Assembly (NCBI GenBank): GCA_028565715.1
Contig: JAOXYC010185690.1
Coordinates: forward strand, 1 to 12,555
Source of the DNA: Phoronis pallida
Taxonomy: Eukaryota; Phoronida; Phoronidae
Direction of reading: 5' to 3'
Length of the DNA: 12,555 nt
The notes beneath the pieces are model-generated. The model was given only the letters and a program-made list of their open reading frames with translations. It was not told the origin of the DNA and did no database searches. Below, piece after piece: positions 8,452-12,555 of this stretch (the stretch's first letter is position 1; every line of letters starts with the position of its first letter). Both the position numbers and the translations under genes were made by a program.

Positions 8452-10566
8452 TTAGTTCGACTGCAATAGTGGAAACGATACAAACATATCTTTCCAAGGT
8501 AATAAAACAACTTTGGCTGCTACCTGTGCCGGAGTAATTGTTACAAGACGATGTCGTAGATTGTTCACAAGCCAGATATTCAATCTGCTTGAATTAACAG
8601 GATAGTTGAAAAAGTCCTCCTTGTGTCTAAAAGACTGGCAAATAAAGAAAATTTGACTATTGTGTTTGATGATATTTCTAATAATGTATGTTGTTGAGTT
8701 GACAGATATTCCATTGTTTGGTTCTTTCGAAGAGAGCATAAATTTTGAGGAAAAAAATTGTCTGTATTGGGTACAGTCAGCAAAATTATCTGGTACAGGG
8801 CCGCAGTGGTGTGTTCTTTTACAATAACTATTCATTGTTCCAACAGGCTTTTGAAATGAACTCCTCTCGGCTATTCGTCTGATAACCTGCTGTAGTGGAA
8901 ACTTTGGTTTCCTTACAAGTTTCTTTAGAAACTGCAAATAGTTCTCATAAGGGAAACTAGAAAAGGAATGAAGCGTACCGAACAGGTGAGCATGTTTCGA
9001 AATATGTGTAAGTCCATGCATGTTGAAAGTGAGTGTCTGGCGTCCATATTGTTCTTCAACATGTTGTACAAAAATGTGCAGTAAACTGTCAGCATACTCA
9101 TGGAAGTCAGCACAGAGATCAACGCTGCATAATATAGTTATAGATACAAAAAGCAACAGAAAACTCTTGTACAAATTTGCAGAAAGTTTATTCTTTAGTG
9201 AAACAATACCAGTATACAATAAAAAAGTCCTGAATTCTGTTGCTTTCCAACGGTCTACCTCTGCTAATGATCGACCTTTTCGAAGAAACTCATTAGGAAG
9301 ATGATGGCGAAACTGCAACAGTTTACCAGATACTTCTTGTAGTACTAGACGACCTTGTCTCACATGCAGAGGGCCAGCTGTCCACCACTGTATCAATTTC
9401 TTGACAACCCCAAGACAAACCAGGTGCATATAATCCAATGGGAACTGGGTGACCATACCTACATTCAGACGTGTTAAACAACTTCTTGCATGTTGATGTT
9501 CATCTTGATCATCAAATGTCATCTCATCAAAGGCCACATCAGTTCTTGGTGCAGCACTCCTTTCGGGAAAAATAGTTACCCGTTCCGCACGGTCACCTTT
9601 CTGGACACAGTAATCACAAGCATAGTAACCAGTATGACCTTTTGTTAACTTCAAAAATGATCTTGCTGGAGTGTCACACACAAAGCTTGTTATTTTCAAA
9701 GAAAATGTTTTGTTGTCAATTGTAAAACCATGTTGTTCTATTTCCAGCATTTCATTTACAAACATCTGCAAAAACTCATTGGCACTACTGGGTTTCGACT
9801 TTCCTGCCCACAGACCTATTACAAACGGAGAAGCCTGTCTCTGTTGTGGCATCATGCCCAGGATTGGATAGAAGTGCTCATTTGTACTTTTGAAGAGAGG
9901 CAAGCCATCAACATTAAGCTGAAGGAAGATTTCACTCTGAGAACACAGCAAGTTATCTCTTTCAAACTGCACTTTAATACTTTCAACAATGCCAAAGTGA
10001 TAATACTGCCCTCCTGCAACATCTTGGACTTCAAAATCACCAGAGGTTTTAAGTAGTGTGCGACTGTCTCTGGGCAGAAGAGGAAAATGGGGTTTTAAAA
10101 TACCCAAGAGACTATTCACATGACATAAAGGAATATCACTCTCAATAACCCACTGCCGCAATGTCTCTTTAAAATCAACATTGTTACCATCTTCCTCATC
10201 AGTATCTTCAGTTTCACTTATAAATTCATGGTAATCACTACTGTCATCAGAACCATTCATATCTTCATCAGTAATGTCAGTGCGAAGGGACGTGTCATCA
10301 GAGTTGTAGTCATTTGAAAACCTATGAATTCCATTGATTTCAGTTTCATCTTCAATGGCAGAATGATCAATATTTTCACTTCCTCTATAAGAATTGCTAT
10401 CAGTACAACTGACAGAATGATCAACATTTTGACCATGCTCATTGCCATTATTCATATTAATGTCATCAATGTCAATGTCAGTCACATTTTCTTCCATAAG
10501 CATATGCCTCGCTTCAACCTTAGCTCGCCGTCTTATTGTCCTTTCACAGACAAGTTTTTCCGCCAT
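8452..10566 (-). CDS. CACTA-like (tnp2/Transposase_21-type) transposase, 704 aa
   Basis: This is an uninterrupted single-exon frame with a strong ATG context (GCCATGG). Residues 1-25 are basic (RTIRRRAK); 29-127 are acidic and Asp/Asn/Ser-rich, likely disordered. The catalytic region shows blocks typical of tnp2-type transposases of animals: NVDGLPLFKS (D220), FVCDTP (D298), a CxxC zinc-binding-like pair (C317, C320) in GYYACDYC, LDYMHLVCLGVVKKLI (D378, H381), and DRWKATEFRTFLLY (E444). The C-terminal part has HGLTHISKHAHLFG followed by FPYENYLQ (515-545), resembling the DUF4218-like block that follows the transposase domain. D220 and D298 are the best candidates for the first two catalytic acids; the third (D378, E444 or E541) cannot be fixed by eye. 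It would act in the nucleus, cutting at the 13-bp termini. The intact frame suggests function. Exact subfamily is uncertain. Confidence 0.85.
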   Translation of the reverse strand: MAEKLVCERTIRRRAKVEARHMLMEENVTDIDIDDINMNNGNEHGQNVDHSVSCTDSNSYRGSENIDHSAIEDETEINGIHRFSNDYNSDDTSLRTDITDEDMNGSDDSSDYHEFISETEDTDEEDGNNVDFKETLRQWVIESDIPLCHVNSLLGILKPHFPLLPRDSRTLLKTSGDFEVQDVAGGQYYHFGIVESIKVQFERDNLLCSQSEIFLQLNVDGLPLFKSTNEHFYPILGMMPQQRQASPFVIGLWAGKSKPSSANEFLQMFVNEMLEIEQHGFTIDNKTFSLKITSFVCDTPARSFLKLTKGHTGYYACDYCVQKGDRAERVTIFPERSAAPRTDVAFDEMTFDDQDEHQHARSCLTRLNVGMVTQFPLDYMHLVCLGVVKKLIQWWTAGPLHVRQGRLVLQEVSGKLLQFRHHLPNEFLRKGRSLAEVDRWKATEFRTFLLYTGIVSLKNKLSANLYKSFLLLFVSITILCSVDLCADFHEYADSLLHIFVQHVEEQYGRQTLTFNMHGLTHISKHAHLFGTLHSFSSFPYENYLQFLKKLVRKPKFPLQQVIRRIAERSSFQKPVGTMNSYCKRTHHCGPVPDNFADCTQYRQFFSSKFMLSSKEPNNGISVNSTTYIIRNIIKHNSQIFFICQSFRHKEDFFNYPVNSSRLNIWLVNNLRHRLVTITPAQVAAKVVLLPWKDMFVSFPLLQSN

Positions 10567-10573
10567 GGCAAAT

Positions 10574-10575
10574 CT
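10574..10575 (-). promoter_or_regulatory. Candidate 3' splice site before the transposase ATG
   Basis: TTAATATTCAG|ATTTGCCATGG places an acceptor seven bases before the start codon. It could join a leader exon ending at 11080 to the transposase. The pyrimidine tract is weak. Confidence 0.35.
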
Positions 10576-10587
10576 GAATATTAACTT

Positions 10588-10589
10588 AC
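10588..10589 (-). promoter_or_regulatory. Strong candidate 5' splice site just upstream of the transposase ATG
   Basis: AAAAC|GTAAGTT lies on the minus strand, with the last exon base at 10590, 24 nt before the ATG's first base. The nearest downstream acceptor (10574) is only 16 nt away, too short for an intron. If the site is used, it must skip to a distant acceptor such as 7578, which removes the whole transposase frame. Confidence 0.5.
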
Positions 10590-10964
10590 GTTTTGATTAC
10601 AATTTGTTTTCTTGCAAGCTGCTCTGTCTGAAATCCTCTGTCTTGGGGTTATAAGCTTTATGGGTTTGAGTAGCAGTTAACAACACACGAGTCTTCACTG
10701 AAATAAAATGTTAATTTTAATTAATGTAGGGGCCAATTATTTAAAATCAACATTCCAGAACACGGGTCCAAGAAAAATTGCACAAAATGTTGTCTTGATT
10801 CCCGGGGTCTGATTGCCAGGATTTTTTCACATCTACGTGAGCATACAGCCATAATTACCAGCGAGATTACACGGCAGCCGGGCACGGCAGCATGGCAAAT
10901 GAACAAATCACAGGGTGTGAATTACAATTACTTTACAGCGTGATCGACTCATCGATCGACATCG

Positions 10965-10997
10965 TCATGAATGATATCGGTTTTCATGAATGATATC
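10965..10997. repeat. 14-bp direct repeat TCATGAATGATATC, two copies
   Basis: Exact copies lie at 10965-10978 and 10984-10997, period 19 bp. It could be a regulator binding site or a replication slip. Confidence 0.8.
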
Positions 10998-11077
10998 ATC
11001 AATATTCTTTATTCAAACTAGGGCCCAGTGGCTTGACTTTGATTTAGCATTGACACGCAGTAATATAAAATCAACTC

Positions 11078-11079
11078 AC
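11078..11079 (-). promoter_or_regulatory. Candidate 5' splice site of a leader exon
   Basis: CCGTGAG|GTGAGTTG on the minus strand is a close match to the donor consensus. It lies about 80-110 bp downstream of the E2F/ETS-like motifs, which suits a short non-coding first exon. Confidence 0.4.
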
Positions 11080-11158
11080 CTCACGGGCGTACGTAAATTT
11101 GAGTGTAAATGACTATGAAATAATTCGTGAAAATTATAACGGTAAAAGAGAGAAGTAA

Positions 11159-11190
11159 TTTTGGCGCTCAAACTATCTTTCCGGTTCCGG
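11159..11190 (-). promoter_or_regulatory. Candidate core promoter region with E2F-like and tandem ETS-like motifs
   Basis: The plus strand has TTTTGGCGC (11159-11167), matching the E2F consensus TTTSSCGC. The minus strand has CCGGAACCGGAAA (11190-11178), two adjacent GGAA ETS cores. They lie upstream of both genes on the coding side. Such motif pairs are common in animal TATA-less promoters; use here is inference. Confidence 0.35.
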
Positions 11191-11341
11191 TCAAGGGTGT
11201 GGTTAGCGACCTCTGTTGTACGAAAAATGAAAAATATCTGATCATAGCCCCACAGCCCCGGGCCTCTCTATAAAGAATCTCAACTCTTCCTTTGTTACAT
11301 GTTACTCGTTAAAGTAATGATTGTGCCCGTTGAATGAATTT

Positions 11342-12465
11342 CAATGAGCATCATAATAGAAGTTTCCAAGCCGCCGCGGAAAGATATGTGCCAACGCGGA
11401 ACCGACGTTGGTGCGATGTTTAGATTGAAAATAGCTCTAATAATTATAACAGGGTCCACATTTGCACTGTTTAACTCCGTTAAAGGATTTTGTGTGCGCG
11501 AATTAATTTTAATGAGCAACTATGACATTTTCCACGCATTACCGCGGACACACGTCTCACCCACGTCGGTTCAAACGTTTCTCAGTCACTGTACCAACGC
11601 GGAACCGACGTTGGTGCGATGTTTATATTAAACCAAGAGCTCCACGAACTGCTAGACAACCAGGTGACCTTTGCATTGTGTCATAGGCCTATGTTAAAAC
11701 AATATGATTAAGCGCACTGAATCTTCTTCAATGAGGAAAATAGACGTTTCCAAGCATTGCTGCGGATAAGCGTCGCACCAACGTCGGTCCAACGTTCTTT
11801 AAGCCTGCCGACACGAAATCGGCAACGTAATTGCTTTGTTGTAGAGTTAAGAACAGTGCTCCAGGAATCCTAACCAGGTCAACATTCGCACTGTGTGTCA
11901 ATATCACTCTTTAAAAGAATGATTGCGCGCCGATCTTCTTCAATGAGCGAAATAGACGTTTCCAAGCAATACCGCGGACAAGCGTCGCACCAACGTCGGT
12001 TCAACGTGTAGTGTACCGACGCGAAACCAATCATTTGGCTCCACGTCTAGATTGAGCTTAACTCCACAAACCTCAACCAGACTGACCTGCTGTGGGCTGT
12101 GTCATCCGTTAAAACATTTATTATGCGCACCGAATCAACACTAATGAGCAAAATAGATGTTTCAAAGAATTGTCGGGGAAAGGCGTCGCACCAACGTCGG
12201 TCAGACGCTTCAAGTCTGCCGACGCGAAACCGACGTTGGAGCGACGTCTCGGTTAAAAAGTGCTTTAAGAATCCCAATCAGGTCAATATTTGCACTGTGG
12301 CACTCGTAAACATATTATGAGTGTGTCACATTCGCTACAAGGAGCAAAACAAGCTTTTACAAACGTTAGTTTAAGGACAGCGGGCCAACGTCGGATTGAC
12401 GTTGTGAATCCGACCGCGACCTACCGACCGCCAGCCGACATTGGGCGACGTCGGCCCGACGAATC
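11342..12465. repeat. Right subterminal region: about five degenerate ~200-bp tandem units
   Basis: Units begin with AATGAGCA-type sequence at about 11343, 11511, 11730, 11942 and 12143 (spacings 168-219 bp). Each continues into AAATAGACGTTTCCAAGC, CCGCGGA, then GTCGCACCAACGTCGGT, often followed by an inverted partner ACCGACGTTGGTGCGATG. A decayed sixth unit may start near 12330. Between cores, units share GCACTGTG and GTTAAAA segments. This array is the right-end counterpart of the left subterminal region, with the same core motif but a different organisation. Short frames within it are repeat-derived and not genes. Confidence 0.85.
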
Positions 12466-12478
12466 CATGTTATCTGGG
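12466..12478. repeat. Right terminal inverted repeat, 13 bp
   Basis: CATGTTATCTGGG is the exact reverse complement of 78-90. It marks the 5' end of the element relative to its genes. Confidence 0.92.
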
Positions 12479-12480
12479 TG
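12479..12480. repeat. Target site duplication TG, right copy
   Basis: This is the partner of 76-77. Any other placement of the boundary by one or more bases breaks either the inverted repeat or the restored LINE frame. Confidence 0.8.
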
Positions 12481-12555
12481 AGGGACTGACCTCCAAGATC
12501 AGGCTCTTTGCCGACGACACAATTTGCTATCGTCCCATTTCATCTGCGGATGACC
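12481..12555 (+). pseudogene. LINE reverse transcriptase, 3' part with FADD catalytic box
   Basis: This continues the frame broken at base 77. The G at 77 plus AG at 12481-12482 make a GAG codon, then the frame reads GLTSKIRLFADDTICYR. FADD is the YXDD-type catalytic motif holding two metal-binding aspartates. The frame stays open to the window edge. Insertion of the transposon separates the PQGSVLGP block from the FADD block, so this LINE copy cannot make a working enzyme. Confidence 0.88.

Larger units (their letters stand above)
10591..11341. other. 5' regulatory/leader region, no protein gene seen
   Basis: These 750 bp lie between the transposase start and the right subterminal array. 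I see candidate splice sites, the E2F/ETS-like motifs, and a short direct repeat TCATGAATGATATC (10965-10978 and 10984-10997). The short frames in both strands lack protein-like features. Confidence 0.5.
78..12478 (-). mobile_element. Complete 12.4-kb CACTA-like (EnSpm/CMC) DNA transposon
   Basis: The element is bounded by a perfect 13-bp terminal inverted repeat and a TG target duplication, and lies inside a LINE frame. It encodes a tnp2-type transposase and a spliced DUF4806-family gene, both on the minus strand, so its 5' end is on the right. Both ends carry long arrays of short subterminal repeats in both orientations, a hallmark of CACTA elements. Points that differ from classic CACTA elements are termini starting CCCAG rather than CACTA/CACTG, and a 2-bp rather than 3-bp duplication. 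Membership of the broader CMC group therefore rests mainly on the transposase. Both genes are intact, so the copy may be autonomous. Confidence 0.85.

Noticed and set aside
9730-10056. Plus-strand 108-aa frame (and the similar frames at 9020-9304, 9671-9871, 10324-10584)
   Set aside because: These are antisense shadows within the 704-aa transposase, with no recognisable protein features.
10574-10589. A 16-nt intron before the transposase ATG
   Set aside because: GT...AG ends exist but 16 nt is below any workable size for an animal intron; the two sites must pair with distant partners if used.
11268-11276. TATAAAG on the plus strand as a promoter
   Set aside because: It points rightward into the subterminal array, where no gene follows, and both genes are on the other strand.
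11344-11631. Plus-strand 95-aa frame in the right end (and 12047-12277, 12099-12320, 12290-12481)
   Set aside because: They lie in the tandem array, start inside repeat units and differ between units, so they are chance frames.
11342-12465. CRISPR-like or satellite array
   Set aside because: Units are ~200 bp, degenerate and unevenly spaced, in a eukaryotic transposon end. They fit subterminal repeats, not CRISPR or a clean satellite.

Overview
The window looks like animal (metazoan) nuclear DNA, most likely from an invertebrate. It has AT-rich non-coding sequence, GT-AG introns of a few hundred bases to 1.2 kb, a CR1/L2/Jockey-type LINE reverse transcriptase, and a large cut-and-paste DNA transposon. 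I cannot name the species. There are no bacterial-type operons, ribosome binding sites, rRNAs or CRISPR arrays.

Layout: bases 2-77 and 12481-12555 are the two halves of one LINE reverse transcriptase reading frame, up to the catalytic FADD box. Everything between (78-12478, 12401 bp) is one complete DNA transposon inserted in that frame. Its ends are a perfect 13-bp terminal inverted repeat, flanked by a 2-bp TG duplication. Removing the element and one TG restores the LINE frame exactly, so both boundaries are known to the base.

Inside the element, both genes lie on the minus strand and the right end is the 5' side. (1) A single-exon 704-aa transposase (8452-10566) of the tnp2/CACTA (EnSpm, CMC) type. 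(2) Downstream of it, an eight-exon gene (2403-7576) that I reconstructed by hand. All seven introns are GT-AG, all phases agree, and the product is a 361-aa DUF4806-family protein. The left end (78-about 590) and right end (about 11340-12478) are CpG-rich subterminal regions full of CCAACGTCGG-type motifs in both orientations. They include a 132-bp hairpin on the left and about five degenerate ~200-bp tandem units on the right. Two foldback (MITE-like) repeats lie beyond the 3' end of the DUF4806 gene.

How it may work (inference): the transposase would cut at the termini. The DUF4806 protein is a candidate for the accessory role that TNPA plays in plant En/Spm, where TNPA binds subterminal repeats. 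The transcript layout also recalls En/Spm. A strong 5' splice site sits 22 nt upstream of the transposase ATG, and a 3' splice site sits one base before the DUF4806 ATG. One promoter could therefore give both products, with the whole transposase ORF lying inside a skippable intron. Both genes are free of stops and frameshifts, which suggests a young, possibly active element.
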